This document shows positions 17,533 through 26,682 of a stretch of DNA of 64,000 bases, in pieces. This DNA comes from Fulvivirga lutea. Its GTDB lineage: Bacteria > Bacteroidota > Bacteroidia > Cytophagales > Cyclobacteriaceae. Numbering within the stretch: the stretch's first letter is position 1; each line of letters starts with the position of its first letter. The notes under the pieces are model-generated. The model made no database searches, was not told the origin of the DNA, and saw nothing but the letters and a program-made list of their open reading frames with translations. The stretch covers positions 1,841,488 through 1,905,487 of the forward strand of contig NZ_CP070608.1 of the NCBI RefSeq assembly GCF_017068455.1, given 5' to 3'. The position numbers and the translations under genes are program-made.

Positions 17533-18039
17533 ATGAAATCATTGAAGACATATTTATTATCAGCGATCGTATTGATGGCATTCGTAACTGTAAGTTGTGC
17601 ACAAAAAAAAGCTAGTCCATCTGCTACAGCAGAAGGTACTATTGATGGGGTAGCAGTAACTATTGAATATCACCAACCATCTGCTAAAGGGCGGAAAATA
17701 ATGAATGGACTAGTTCCCTATGGCAAAGTATGGCGAACTGGAGCAAATGATGCTACAACAATAGAATTTAGTGAAGATGTTAAAATAGAAGGACAAACAT
17801 TAGCAAAAGGTAAGTATGCATTATTTACTATTCCTAATGAAAATGAGTGGACTGTTATTTTTAACAAAACGCATAAACAATGGGGCGCTTATAATTATGT
17901 AGAGTCTGATGATGCGTTAAGAGTTAAAGTGAAGCCAAGTAAAACAGACATGGTGGAAACTTTTATCATTAATGTTGTAGAAGATGGTGTAACGATTGCC
18001 TGGGAAAAAACTTTGGTAAAATTTAGCGTTTCTAAATAG
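17533..18039 (+). CDS. DUF2911-family secreted protein, probable lipoprotein
   Basis: The 168 residues have a signal peptide ending in VTVSCAQKK, so SPII processing at C22 is likely, although Thr at -3 is unusual for a lipobox. The rest is one DUF2911 domain: VTIEYHQPSAKGRKI, VWRTGANDATTIEFS, GKYALFTIPNENEWTVIFNK and QWGAYNY. The biochemical role of this Bacteroidota-rich family is unknown. A second DUF2911 protein with a TPR-like tail lies at 54275-55375. The gene stands alone, between two terminators. Confidence 0.88.
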   Translation: MKSLKTYLLSAIVLMAFVTVSCAQKKASPSATAEGTIDGVAVTIEYHQPSAKGRKIMNGLVPYGKVWRTGANDATTIEFSEDVKIEGQTLAKGKYALFTIPNENEWTVIFNKTHKQWGAYNYVESDDALRVKVKPSKTDMVETFIINVVEDGVTIAWEKTLVKFSVSK

Positions 18040-18060
18040 AATTAACTTTAATAGAATTGA

Positions 18061-18093
18061 GAGGCTGTTAATTAATTAACAGCCTCTTTTTTT
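18061..18093 (+). terminator. Intrinsic terminator after the DUF2911 gene
   Basis: A perfect 26-bp palindrome (GAGGCTGTTAATT and its complement, 18061-18086) is followed directly by T7. It begins 22 bp after the stop codon. Confidence 0.92.
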
Positions 18094-18118
18094 ATATTAG
18101 AGAAAAACTATTCTGAAT

Positions 18119-18556
18119 TTGAAAAAAGAAATTATCGGAAGAAACGAAATAGTAGACTTGCCTGAGATGGAATTATTTCAACTTAGGGCAAAAGTAGATA
18201 CAGGTGCATATACGTCAGCCATTCATTATCACCATGCAGAAGTAATTAAGAAAGATGGTGAAGATGTACTGCATTTTACTTTGTTAGATCCATCGCATGA
18301 AGAGTATAACGATAAAAGCTTCTACTTTAAACAATTCAAAACTAAAAAGATCAAGAACTCATTCGGCCAGAGTGAGGAGCGTTATATCATTCAGGCTACC
18401 ATAAGAATATTTGATAAAGACATTCAAACAGAATTTTCACTTAGTGATCGTGGAAATTTAAAATTCCCATTATTGCTTGGTCGTAAGCTTTTAAATAAGC
18501 ATTTTATAGTAGACACATCAAAAAAGAATTTATCATTAAAATCCAACAAAAAATGA
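18119..18556 (+). CDS. RimB-like retropepsin-fold protease (ATP-dependent zinc protease family)
   Basis: The 145 residues have the aspartic-protease-like [10 protein letters not shown] motif (D27-T28-G29), which fits the family commonly labelled ATP-dependent zinc protease. The only start that keeps the conserved [12 protein letters not shown] lead is TTG at 18119; the first in-frame ATG would remove it. The gene overlaps the RimK-like ligase by 4 bp. In Pseudomonas the corresponding protein RimB removes glutamates that RimK adds to ribosomal protein S6; a similar antagonism is inferred here from neighbourhood and family only. Confidence 0.82.
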   Translation: MKKEIIGRNEIVDLPEMELFQLRAKVDTGAYTSAIHYHHAEVIKKDGEDVLHFTLLDPSHEEYNDKSFYFKQFKTKKIKNSFGQSEERYIIQATIRIFDKDIQTEFSLSDRGNLKFPLLLGRKLLNKHFIVDTSKKNLSLKSNKK

Positions 18557-19467
18557 AAGTAGCAGTACTTTCCCGAAACGCGAATTTATATTCCACAAGA
18601 AGATTAGTAGAAGCTTGCGAAGAGCGGGGCCATGAGGCAGTAGTTGTAGATCATCTTCGATGTACGATTGTCATGGAAAAGAACAAACCCAGTATTATCT
18701 ATCATGGTCATACGTTGGATGATATTGATGCTATAATTCCCAGAATAGGTGCATCCGTAACGTTTTATGGCTCTGCTGTTGTGCGCCAGTTTGAAATGAT
18801 GAAGGTTTTTACGGCTGTAGAATCGCAGGCACTCATTAGATCTCGCGATAAACTGAGAAGTCTTCAAATACTTTCCAGGGCTGGTTTAGGATTACCTAAA
18901 ACGGTTTTCACGAACTATTCACGAGACACAGATTCGATTTTAAATGCTGTGGGCGGAGCTCCGGTAATCATTAAACTATTGGAAGGCACGCAAGGCCTTG
19001 GTGTAGTATTGGCTGATAATCGAAAATCGGCAGCCTCAGTTATAGAGGCTTTTCATGGTTTAAAAGCACGTGTAATAGTTCAGGAATTTGTTAAAGAAGC
19101 AGGCGGTGCAGATATCAGAGCATTTGTAGTTGATGGAAAGGTAGTAGGAGCCATGAAGCGACAAGCGAAAGAAGGTGAATTTCGCTCTAACTTGCACAGA
19201 GGAGGTACATCTGCTATTATTAAACTTTCTCGTTCAGAAAAAGCTGCTGCAATCAATGCCGCAAAGAAAATGGGACTAGGAGTTGCTGGTGTGGATATGC
19301 TTCAATCAAAAAGAGGGCCTTTGATTTTGGAAGTAAATTCTTCTCCAGGACTAGAGGGTATTGAAAAAGCTACGAATATTGATATAGCTGGTAAGATTGT
19401 TGAATTTCTGGAGCATAATGTCGCCAAACCTAAAAAGAGGATTCAAAAGGATAAAATTAACGCCTGA
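18553..19467 (+). CDS. rimK: RimK-family ATP-grasp alpha-L-glutamate ligase
   Basis: The 304 residues are a complete RimK: N-terminal pre-ATP-grasp domain ([32 protein letters not shown]), ATP-grasp core with [14 protein letters not shown] and [18 protein letters not shown], and metal-binding [13 protein letters not shown]. RimK adds glutamates to the ribosomal protein S6 C-terminus or makes poly-glutamate in Gammaproteobacteria; the target here is not shown. A basic tail ([10 protein letters not shown]) ends the protein. It is coupled by 4 bp to the retropepsin-like gene and followed after 3 bp by the aspartoacylase-like gene. Confidence 0.92.
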   Translation: MKVAVLSRNANLYSTRRLVEACEERGHEAVVVDHLRCTIVMEKNKPSIIYHGHTLDDIDAIIPRIGASVTFYGSAVVRQFEMMKVFTAVESQALIRSRDKLRSLQILSRAGLGLPKTVFTNYSRDTDSILNAVGGAPVIIKLLEGTQGLGVVLADNRKSAASVIEAFHGLKARVIVQEFVKEAGGADIRAFVVDGKVVGAMKRQAKEGEFRSNLHRGGTSAIIKLSRSEKAAAINAAKKMGLGVAGVDMLQSKRGPLILEVNSSPGLEGIEKATNIDIAGKIVEFLEHNVAKPKKRIQKDKINA

Positions 19468-19470
19468 TAT

Positions 19471-20412
19471 ATGAAGCAAATGGTGATTGACGGGCATAAG
19501 ATAGAACCCGGACAGAATTTACAGATTAATGCATTAATTGCCAGATTGCCGACCAGAACACCTATCAACATTCCGGTTTTTGTATCCAGAGCTAAATTGG
19601 ATGGACCTACCTTGTTGATCATGGCAGGAGTACATGGTGATGAGACGAACGGTGTAGAAATATTAAGAAGGCTAATTGCCTCTAAATCGTACATACCAAA
19701 AAAAGGATCGGTGATAGCCATTCCAGTCTTTAATGTTTATGGCTTTATTAATCATGAACGCGGGTTGCCTGACGGTAAGGATTTAAACAGGTCTTTCCCA
19801 GGATCAAAAACTGGTTCATTAGCCAGTAGAGTAGCTAATTTCTTTACAAGTGAGATTTTACCACAGATTGATTACGGCCTCGATTTTCATACAGGGGGTG
19901 CCAGTCATAACAACTATCCGCAACTCAGAAGTGCCCTTGAATTGCCACAGGAAATGGAGCTGGCACAAGCCTTTGCACCACCATTAATTATAAAATCCCC
20001 GTTCAGAGATAAATCGTTGCGAAAAACTGCTGCCAAATCTGGTGTGCCTGTTTTGGTGTTTGAAGGTGGAGAGACATTGAGAATGCGTAAACAGGCTATT
20101 GATGCAGGCGTTGAGGGTGCATTGCGTGTTATGAAATATTTGGGAATGCGGGATGATGCACCAGAACCAGATAAAGAAACGATTTACATTAAAGAATCGA
20201 CCTGGGTAAGAGCCAAGTATGCGGGGCTTCATCATAGTTACGTGCGTAATGGTAGTAAAGTAGAGAAAAATCAATTATTGGGTGTAATTACTGATCCGTA
20301 TGGTCAGTTCGAGAAAAAGATAAAATCACCTATGGATGGCGTTGTAATAGGTATTAACAACTATCCGGTAGTGAATATGGGCGATGCGCTCATGCATATT
20401 GGAATGAAATAA
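19471..20412 (+). CDS. Succinylglutamate desuccinylase / aspartoacylase-family zinc hydrolase (M14-like)
   Basis: The 313 residues show the zinc-carboxypeptidase-like site: GVHGDETNG (H55, E58), DLNRSFPG (104-111), LDFHTGG (H140) and VFEGGE (E198). The C-terminal about 80 residues form a biotinyl/lipoyl-like beta module (GVITDPYGQFEKKIKSPMDGVV). Relatives cleave N-acyl amino acids. Being third in a run with RimB-like and RimK-like genes suggests a substrate related to glutamylated peptides, which is an inference. The next gene begins 21 bp downstream. Confidence 0.87.
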   Translation: MKQMVIDGHKIEPGQNLQINALIARLPTRTPINIPVFVSRAKLDGPTLLIMAGVHGDETNGVEILRRLIASKSYIPKKGSVIAIPVFNVYGFINHERGLPDGKDLNRSFPGSKTGSLASRVANFFTSEILPQIDYGLDFHTGGASHNNYPQLRSALELPQEMELAQAFAPPLIIKSPFRDKSLRKTAAKSGVPVLVFEGGETLRMRKQAIDAGVEGALRVMKYLGMRDDAPEPDKETIYIKESTWVRAKYAGLHHSYVRNGSKVEKNQLLGVITDPYGQFEKKIKSPMDGVVIGINNYPVVNMGDALMHIGMK

Positions 20413-20433
20413 TTTAACTATCTTGTTATTTCA

Positions 20434-23421
20434 ATGACCAATAAAAACAATGAACATTTCGATATAATAAAAAAGGTAATTCATTCCACCTTTTTAACAC
20501 CATTCAATCATAGGCTTGACGATCACAAGGAGTTCCTAAAGAAGGCGTATGAGCTAATAATAAACTTAAACTCGTCAGACCTTGATAAGCCTGAAGCCTT
20601 AAAACAAGCATTCGTTTACAAGGCAAATTTATTAGAAGCCACTGAACACTTATTAAAAGCCGGTCTTAATGATTATGAGACGGAGTTTAAGTTATTCGAG
20701 AAGGAGTTTAAGGTGCACTTAAAGTCTCAGGTTAAAACAAAAAAGTTAGTTCAAAAGAAAGAACGATTTGATATTCAGTCAGATGACAGCCTGTTCATTA
20801 AAATTCTTAAACCAGCTAAAAAAGCAGTTTATTTAATTTCAAAATGGCCCGAAAAAGTGGCTAATGTTATTCGAAAATTAAGGGGTAAAGACCAGGTACC
20901 TCTAAAGTCTTGGTATCATAAAGTTAATTTCAGGGATCTCACCAATTACTACTTAAAAGAAAAGTTTCTTGAAGATTTAAAACCGGCAATTGATTTATAC
21001 TATCAGGAAGTAACGGCTACAGCATTAACGCTATGGTATTATGATGATCAAATTGATAAAAGGTTATCAAAGAACTTTGGCTTAGAACAGGAAGATGAGC
21101 TAAAAAAAGTAACTCAAGCGGAAGTTGACGAGAATTTAAAAAAGTTAGATGCTGCCAAAGAGCGAATTAAAGCAGTGGTTGAAAAAAGTTTTAAAGAAAG
21201 CTGCGCATCGTTCAGTTTTAATTTAGAAAGAGCTGGCACTATTGAGCGCTCAAACCGAAGTTTTTCACAACGAAAAAGTAAAAAGCTTCATAAGAAGATT
21301 ACAAATAACTTCAAGAGGGTTAATACCAGATGGAATAACACACTCCTTGTTCTTAACGATGACTGGCAAATTGACCTTGAATTATATGACATCATATACG
21401 AGTCTCTATATAAAATTATAGAGATAAAGAGCTCAATAAACGACAAGCTAAATACTATTTATGATTACAAGTTCATTTCTGTAAAACAGCATTTGGAGGG
21501 GTGGAAGAGTAAATTATCAAAAGAGCCGGACCAGTCATTTAAGAAGTTAATAGTAAGTGAACTACCAGCTATTAATAAACAGCTGAGCAAATTAATAGAT
21601 GATACAAGGGATCATATTATCAATCAGGACTTTCTTGAAACTATTGATTCGTTGGAACAACTAACGATTGAATCTCTTGAAAAAATTAGCCAAAGAAGAG
21701 CGATTACAAGAGGAGTTGATTTCAACGCACCAGTTAAAGGCGCACAGATTAACTACATATCTCCTTCGGAGTTGATTCAATTTGAAACGGCACCGCAGTT
21801 TTTTAAGGTTACGGAAGCAATTAAAGTTGCAACGAATGAAAACCTATCAAAGGCAGAAGCAACATTGCTTCAGATGGAACAAATCCTCTCATTTAATTTA
21901 GAAACTGCTGCATCTAAAGCGGATGACAGCAAGAATTTAGATGAAGCAAAATCCATAGCATTGGAAGGTATGGATAGAACCATCGCTCAGCTAGACAATG
22001 CAAAGGAGCAGCTTGATGAGATTGAAGCTAATGTTTCTAATGAACTCAATGAAGGTTTGATTACCTACTGCAAGAACCTAATAAAATTTACCAACAATGA
22101 AAATATTCTTGAATTAAGAGTAAGAATAGCAAAAGGTAAGGCCATAGACCGTGGCAGAAAGCTCAAGGAGAATGTTATTAATACCGTCAAAAACTTCGTG
22201 CCACTTGCCATTAGATTCATCAAAGCTAGTTATAAAAAGTACAATGAGCTTTTTAGACAAAAGTTAAAACGACTTGGTATTCAAGGAGTTAAATCTACAG
22301 TGTCAACTGAAATGGCAGATTTCTTAGCTGAAACAGAAACAGTAATTGAGTCTTTGCCAGTAGTTTACCAGCGTTTATTTAGAGCACGCCCATTAGAAGA
22401 TGATAAGTTTTTTGAGGGGCGAAGGGAAGAGCATAAGCAGTTAAAGAATGCTTATTCAAATTGGAATGCTGGACGATTTGCAGCAACAGTTGTTGTTGGT
22501 GAGAAAGGCTCAGGATTAACTACATTATTAAATTTATTTCTATTTAATTTAAAAGAAGATAAAGAGATTATAAGGCTCAGACCTGAGCAAAATATTAGTA
22601 GAGAAGAGGACCTACTTCTTTATTTTAACGAGGCAATTGGAGGTAAAAATCGGCTAGAGCTCAATGCCTTAGTTACATATTTGAATACTGGTAAAAAGAA
22701 GATCGTTATTCTCGAAAATGTTCAGAACCTCTACGAAAAAAAAATCGGAGGATTTGTGGTTGTAAAGGTACTTGCAGAGTTAATCTCACTTACTCATAGA
22801 AATACATTTTGGATAACAGGGTGTACCCAATATGCATTCAAGTATCTGGATAAGACAATTAATTTTTCCGAAAATTTCAGTTATAAGGTTGAGATGGAAG
22901 AATTGTCTGCTGATGATATTATCAATATTATAGAACGCAGACATAAAGTGAGTGGCTACAAGTTAGTTTACGAAGCAGGGTCTGACGAGGCAAATAATAA
23001 GCGGTTTGCCAATATGGAGTACGAAGAACAGCAGGCCTATTTAAAGAAAAATTACTTCAACGAGTTAAATAAGCTAACTAAGAGCAATATTAGCATCGCT
23101 CTCGTCTATTGGCTTAGGTCAACCAATATTGGTGAAGGAAACACAATTCGAATTAAATCTATTGGTAATATTGACTATTCCTTTATCAATGGGCTATCAA
23201 ATCAAAAGCTGGAGGTACTCACCATTTTGTTATTGCATGATGGCCTTACTGAAGAACATGTGGCTGATATTACCAATCAGAGTATACAAAAGGCAAGAGG
23301 TATATTACACACACTGTTGGAAGATGGAGTGATAATAAGGCCGGAACTAACCTATTTTATCAATCCTCTTTTATACAGACAAACAGTATCATTATTGAAG
23401 GCTAAAAACATAATCCATTGA
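20434..23421 (+). CDS. Large helical protein with degenerate P-loop ATPase domain and winged helix, coupled to MscS
   Basis: I do not recognise a named family for this 995-residue protein. Residues 1 to about 640 are charged and helix-rich with coiled-coil stretches and no clear membrane segment. From about 655 (FFEGRREEHKQL) a P-loop ATPase domain of AAA/STAND appearance begins. Its Walker A reads GEKGSGLTT (689-697), so the usual Lys is L695. The Walker B-like strand is IVILENVQ (757-764), with Glu-Asn instead of Asp-Glu. TFWITGCTQ (791-799) resembles a sensor-1 strand. Residues about 920-970 look like a winged helix (EEHVADITNQSIQKARGILHTLLEDGVI). Its TGA overlaps the TTG start of the MscS gene by 4 bp, which argues for a joint function. 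Confidence 0.75.
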   Translation: MTNKNNEHFDIIKKVIHSTFLTPFNHRLDDHKEFLKKAYELIINLNSSDLDKPEALKQAFVYKANLLEATEHLLKAGLNDYETEFKLFEKEFKVHLKSQVKTKKLVQKKERFDIQSDDSLFIKILKPAKKAVYLISKWPEKVANVIRKLRGKDQVPLKSWYHKVNFRDLTNYYLKEKFLEDLKPAIDLYYQEVTATALTLWYYDDQIDKRLSKNFGLEQEDELKKVTQAEVDENLKKLDAAKERIKAVVEKSFKESCASFSFNLERAGTIERSNRSFSQRKSKKLHKKITNNFKRVNTRWNNTLLVLNDDWQIDLELYDIIYESLYKIIEIKSSINDKLNTIYDYKFISVKQHLEGWKSKLSKEPDQSFKKLIVSELPAINKQLSKLIDDTRDHIINQDFLETIDSLEQLTIESLEKISQRRAITRGVDFNAPVKGAQINYISPSELIQFETAPQFFKVTEAIKVATNENLSKAEATLLQMEQILSFNLETAASKADDSKNLDEAKSIALEGMDRTIAQLDNAKEQLDEIEANVSNELNEGLITYCKNLIKFTNNENILELRVRIAKGKAIDRGRKLKENVINTVKNFVPLAIRFIKASYKKYNELFRQKLKRLGIQGVKSTVSTEMADFLAETETVIESLPVVYQRLFRARPLEDDKFFEGRREEHKQLKNAYSNWNAGRFAATVVVGEKGSGLTTLLNLFLFNLKEDKEIIRLRPEQNISREEDLLLYFNEAIGGKNRLELNALVTYLNTGKKKIVILENVQNLYEKKIGGFVVVKVLAELISLTHRNTFWITGCTQYAFKYLDKTINFSENFSYKVEMEELSADDIINIIERRHKVSGYKLVYEAGSDEANNKRFANMEYEEQQAYLKKNYFNELNKLTKSNISIALVYWLRSTNIGEGNTIRIKSIGNIDYSFINGLSNQKLEVLTILLLHDGLTEEHVADITNQSIQKARGILHTLLEDGVIIRPELTYFINPLLYRQTVSLLKAKNIIH

Positions 23422-24395
23422 AAAAGTTGCTCACATTCGTTTTAGTCTTATTAACTCTATTTGGCTATTCTCAAAGTCCTGATTCTGTGACTATTGATAC
23501 AGTACAGAGTATTTCTCTAGTGGATACATTAGGCGCGAAAAACATTAGTCAGGATACATTAAAGAAGGATTCTGTGAGTGCAAAAACAGATTCTGAACAA
23601 AAAATACAAGTACCCCCAATACATGACTTAATATCAATTGGCAAGATTTTTTGGTCAATTGTATTTCTGGTAGTAGGATATTTTGTTCTACGTTTTCTCG
23701 GGACAGTGCTGGAAAAGTTTGCAGAAAAAAGCACAACCTACCGTATCACGATTAAGGGATTCATACCAATACTTAAAATTTTAGGTTGGGCATTTATCTT
23801 GTTTATCATAATTGCAGGGATATTTCAACCACCCATTAACGCTGTACTTACAGCCACGGCTTCTTTGGGTATTGCCATTGGTTTTGCAGCTCAGGATATT
23901 ATTAAAAATATTTTTGGAGGCATTATGATTTTGTTCGATCGACCTTTCCAAGTGGGCGACAAAATTGAAATAGGAAAGTTTTACGGTGAGGTAGTGGAAA
24001 TCGGTTTACGATCTACTCGAATTGTAACACCTGATGATTCTCTCGTAAGTGTTCCAAACTCTGAGGTAATGAACACATCTGTTTCAAATTCCAATGCTGG
24101 TGAACCGAATTGTCAGGTAGTGGCTGAAATATACCTTCCTATAACGGTTGATACCACTAAAGTCCGTCAAGTGGCAATTGAAGCAGCACAAGTATCGAAA
24201 TACATATACCTTAACAAGCCTATTGCAGTACTTTTTTTTAATGAAGTGAAAGAGCGCAGGTCTTATTTAAAAATGCGACTTAAGGCCTATGTGGCCGATA
24301 TTAGGTACGAGTTTGCCTTTAAAAGCGATATGACAGAATTGGTGATGAAAGAGTTGTTGAAATCTAAGCTTATTGACCCAGAGGATTTGAAGTAA
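23418..24395 (+). CDS. MscS-family mechanosensitive channel with cleavable signal peptide
   Basis: The 325 residues begin with a signal peptide (MKKLLTFVLVLLTLFGYSQ) and a Ser/Asp/Thr-rich exported linker to about 68. Two membrane helices (about 72-96 and 117-139) follow, then the MscS pore helix and beta domain: SLGIAIGFAAQDIIKN (149-164), FDRPFQVGDKIEIG, VEIGLRSTRI and VPNSEVMN. In known MscS proteins this pore releases osmolytes under tension. The start is TTG inside the TTGA overlap with the upstream ATPase gene; no closer ATG keeps the signal peptide. Gating by the partner ATPase is a hypothesis. Confidence 0.92.
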   Translation: MKKLLTFVLVLLTLFGYSQSPDSVTIDTVQSISLVDTLGAKNISQDTLKKDSVSAKTDSEQKIQVPPIHDLISIGKIFWSIVFLVVGYFVLRFLGTVLEKFAEKSTTYRITIKGFIPILKILGWAFILFIIIAGIFQPPINAVLTATASLGIAIGFAAQDIIKNIFGGIMILFDRPFQVGDKIEIGKFYGEVVEIGLRSTRIVTPDDSLVSVPNSEVMNTSVSNSNAGEPNCQVVAEIYLPITVDTTKVRQVAIEAAQVSKYIYLNKPIAVLFFNEVKERRSYLKMRLKAYVADIRYEFAFKSDMTELVMKELLKSKLIDPEDLK

Positions 24396-24398
24396 CCT

Positions 24399-24501
24399 GT
24401 GTTATCGCGAGGAATCGAGGGATATTCATAAATCAAGCTGACCAAATAAATTTTAATTGGTATTTGAATTAGGAAGATGCCTCCTTCTGTCGGCATGACG
24501 C
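24399..24501. repeat. Degenerate REP-like intergenic palindromic element
   Basis: The left half (24399-24427) contains TTATCGCGAGGAATCGAGG. The right half (24474-24501), read in reverse complement, contains GTCATGCCGACAGAAGGAGG. Both resemble the GTCATTGCGAGGAA and GTCATTCCGACAGAAGGAGG units that recur between genes in many Bacteroidota genomes, placed head to head. Only this one copy is in the window, so the repeat nature rests on recognition. Confidence 0.5.
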
Positions 24502-24507
24502 CATGTT

Positions 24508-25275
24508 TTATTTCTTACAAAAGAAAATGGTCTCATTTGGCGGAAGTGCATATTTCTTAATTAATTCCGGGCCAAGTTCATCAATAAACCGGTCTTCAAT
24601 TACCTCAAAGCCTGCTTGTCTGATTCTATCCGGATAGTCATTGCCATAAAGCCTTACATGATCATCCTGCCCATAAACATGTTCGCGCTCTTTAGGGTCT
24701 GTAATGTTTTTGTCTTCATAAGTAACATCACCAACAGGGCCAAAGAAAGGTACCTGCATAATGGCCCAACCTCCGGGTTTTAGTACACGGTATATTTCTG
24801 ACATAGCTTTTATGTCATCATCTACATGTTCCATTACATGATTGCACATTGTAATGTCAAAAGTGTTTTCTTCAAATGGAATGTCGTGTACATCCATTTT
24901 TACTTTTGCGAGTGGAGATTCCAGGTCAGCTGTTATGTAGCCATCTCCATGTTGCTTTTGAAAAGCTTTCATGAAACATTGCTCCGGTGCAATATGTAAG
25001 AAGTGCAATTTCTCTTGGAAAAAGTTGGTCTTTTGTTTTAGATACAACCATAATAACCGATGCCTTTCTAATGATAAAGAGTCAGGGCATAGAGCGTTTG
25101 GTCTTGGATTTACTCTTCCATAGGGCAGAAATTTACGGTAGCTTTTTTCCGCAATAGGGCAGGTAACATTATTACCGCGCATAAACAATCCCACAATTTT
25201 TAGTGTAGGTGCACTTACCAGTTGAATGTATTTCCTGGGAACGTTACGTAAAATGAAACTTATCAGCTTTTTCAA
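24508..25275 (-). CDS. Class I SAM-dependent methyltransferase
   Basis: The C-terminal half shows methyltransferase motifs: FLHIAPEQCF (motif I-like), YITADLESPLA, VKMDVHDIPFEENTFD, CNHVMEHVDDD and LKPGGWAIMQVP. The substrate is unknown. The reading frame can open at TTG 25317, but I prefer TTG 25275 (MKKLISFILRNVPRKY, 255 residues), because the upstream part overlaps a TATATTTG promoter element and the KKLISF start is the more natural N-terminus. The protein has no signal peptide; a hydrophobic stretch near the start could give peripheral membrane contact. It is monocistronic and next to a REP-like repeat. Confidence 0.85.
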   Translation of the reverse strand: MKKLISFILRNVPRKYIQLVSAPTLKIVGLFMRGNNVTCPIAEKSYRKFLPYGRVNPRPNALCPDSLSLERHRLLWLYLKQKTNFFQEKLHFLHIAPEQCFMKAFQKQHGDGYITADLESPLAKVKMDVHDIPFEENTFDITMCNHVMEHVDDDIKAMSEIYRVLKPGGWAIMQVPFFGPVGDVTYEDKNITDPKEREHVYGQDDHVRLYGNDYPDRIRQAGFEVIEDRFIDELGPELIKKYALPPNETIFFCKK

Positions 25276-25282
25276 GATGCCG

Positions 25283-25290
25283 CAAATATA
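25283..25290 (-). promoter_or_regulatory. -7 promoter element of the methyltransferase gene
   Basis: The minus strand reads TATATTTG, an exact TAnnTTTG match, with TTG about 20 bp upstream as a possible -33. It lies only 7 bp before the preferred TTG start, so the leader would be very short. This supports 25275 over 25317 as the start. Confidence 0.45.
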
Positions 25291-25380
25291 GAAATGTCTT
25301 CTGAGCCAATGCAACAATTAATTTTATATATAAGGCGTTTATCGTTTATGAATAGTAACTAAGCTTATAGTTTATTTACA

Positions 25381-25388
25381 TAAATTTG
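25381..25388 (+). promoter_or_regulatory. -7 promoter element of the HlyD/MacB/TolC operon
   Basis: TAAATTTG matches TAnnTTTG exactly and ends 22 bp before the ATG at 25411. The -33 region shows no clear TTTG. Confidence 0.5.
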
Positions 25389-25410
25389 TTTAGAAACTTT
25401 ATAACAACAC

Positions 25411-26682
25411 ATGAAAAAAAAGGTCATACTCGGAGGAGCAGGTACTCTGCTTCTAATTATCCTCATATGGTTTTTCTCGGGTAGCACTGCGGTAGAAGGG
25501 GGTGAGGTATTCATTGAAGCCAAAAAAGGAACATTTAAAGTAGAAATTACAACCACTGGTGAGCTTGAGGCTGAAAAGTCAGTTAAAATACTTGGCCCTA
25601 ATGGGTTAAGAGCAGCACAACTGTGGCAAGTAAAAATCGATCATATTGTAGATGAAGGAACGGTAGTTAAAAAAGGCGATTACATTGCCCGGTTAGATCA
25701 ATCGGAACTTTCAGATAAAATGGGTAGTCGGTACAATGAGCTTCAGCAAAGCCTATCAAAATTCACACAAACCAAGCTGGACACTGCGCTAGAACTTAGG
25801 GCTGCCAGAGATGAGTTAATTAATCTCCGATATGCCGTTGAAGAAAAGGAAATAATCTTGTCTCAATCGAAATTCGAGCCGCCAGCAACAATAAAGCAAG
25901 CTGAAATTAATCTCGAGAAAGCCAAACGCGAATACAGCCAAGCTAAAGAAAATTATAAGCTAAAAACTCAAAAGGCGGTAGCCCAAATGCAGGAGGCGGC
26001 AGCAGAATTAGCTGATGATCAGGCAGGCTATGATTTTCTGGAACAGATGAAGAAGAGTTTTACGATTACAGCGCCTGAATCCGGGATGCTGGTGTATCAC
26101 CGTGAATGGAACGGCACTAAAATGGGGATAGGCTCTACCATTAGAGCTTGGGATCCTGTAGTGGCCACCTTGCCAGACCTATCAACTATGATATCCAAAA
26201 CTTATGTCAATGAAGTTGATATCCGAGCAATAAACGTTGGCCAGCAGGTTGTTATTGGCTTAGATGCATTTCCAGAGAAGAAACTTTCCGGTAAGGTGAC
26301 TAACGTTGCCAACATTGGTGAGCAAAAACCAAACTCCGACTCCAAAGTTTTTCAGGTTAGTATTCTAATTAACGAATCGGATACAACACTTAGACCGGCC
26401 ATGACTACGTCCAATACGATTATTGCCGAAACCATACCAAATGTGGTGTATGTGCCACTTGAATGTTTGCACAGCCAAGGTGATTCAATCACTTATGTGG
26501 TGAAGAAAGATGGGTTAGGATTTGCAAAGACCGAGGTGAAAGTAGGAGAAATAAACGCCAATGAAGCGGTTATTCGAGAAGGTGTGCAAGAAGGCGATAA
26601 GCTGTATTTATCGGTGCCGCAAGGCATAGACGATGCGCCCATTGCATTTATAAAAGAGGAGAATTCATTAGCAGATAATTGA
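25411..26682 (+). CDS. HlyD/MacA-family periplasmic efflux adaptor
   Basis: The 423 residues have one N-terminal membrane anchor (about 5-22), a barrel-sandwich half motif (GTFKVEITTTGELEAEKSV), a long coiled-coil hairpin (about 95-210), the second lipoyl half (ITAPESGMLVYH), a beta-barrel domain and a membrane-proximal C-terminal domain. Such adaptors join an inner-membrane transporter to TolC. The stop overlaps the start of a MacB-like permease, and a TolC gene follows, so the three-part pump is plausible. The exported substrate is unknown. Confidence 0.92.
   Translation: MKKKVILGGAGTLLLIILIWFFSGSTAVEGGEVFIEAKKGTFKVEITTTGELEAEKSVKILGPNGLRAAQLWQVKIDHIVDEGTVVKKGDYIARLDQSELSDKMGSRYNELQQSLSKFTQTKLDTALELRAARDELINLRYAVEEKEIILSQSKFEPPATIKQAEINLEKAKREYSQAKENYKLKTQKAVAQMQEAAAELADDQAGYDFLEQMKKSFTITAPESGMLVYHREWNGTKMGIGSTIRAWDPVVATLPDLSTMISKTYVNEVDIRAINVGQQVVIGLDAFPEKKLSGKVTNVANIGEQKPNSDSKVFQVSILINESDTTLRPAMTTSNTIIAETIPNVVYVPLECLHSQGDSITYVVKKDGLGFAKTEVKVGEINANEAVIREGVQEGDKLYLSVPQGIDDAPIAFIKEENSLADN

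Noticed and set aside
25276-25317. Longer methyltransferase start at TTG 25317
   Set aside because: It would overlap a perfect TATATTTG promoter element and adds an odd cysteine-containing lead; TTG at 25275 fits better.
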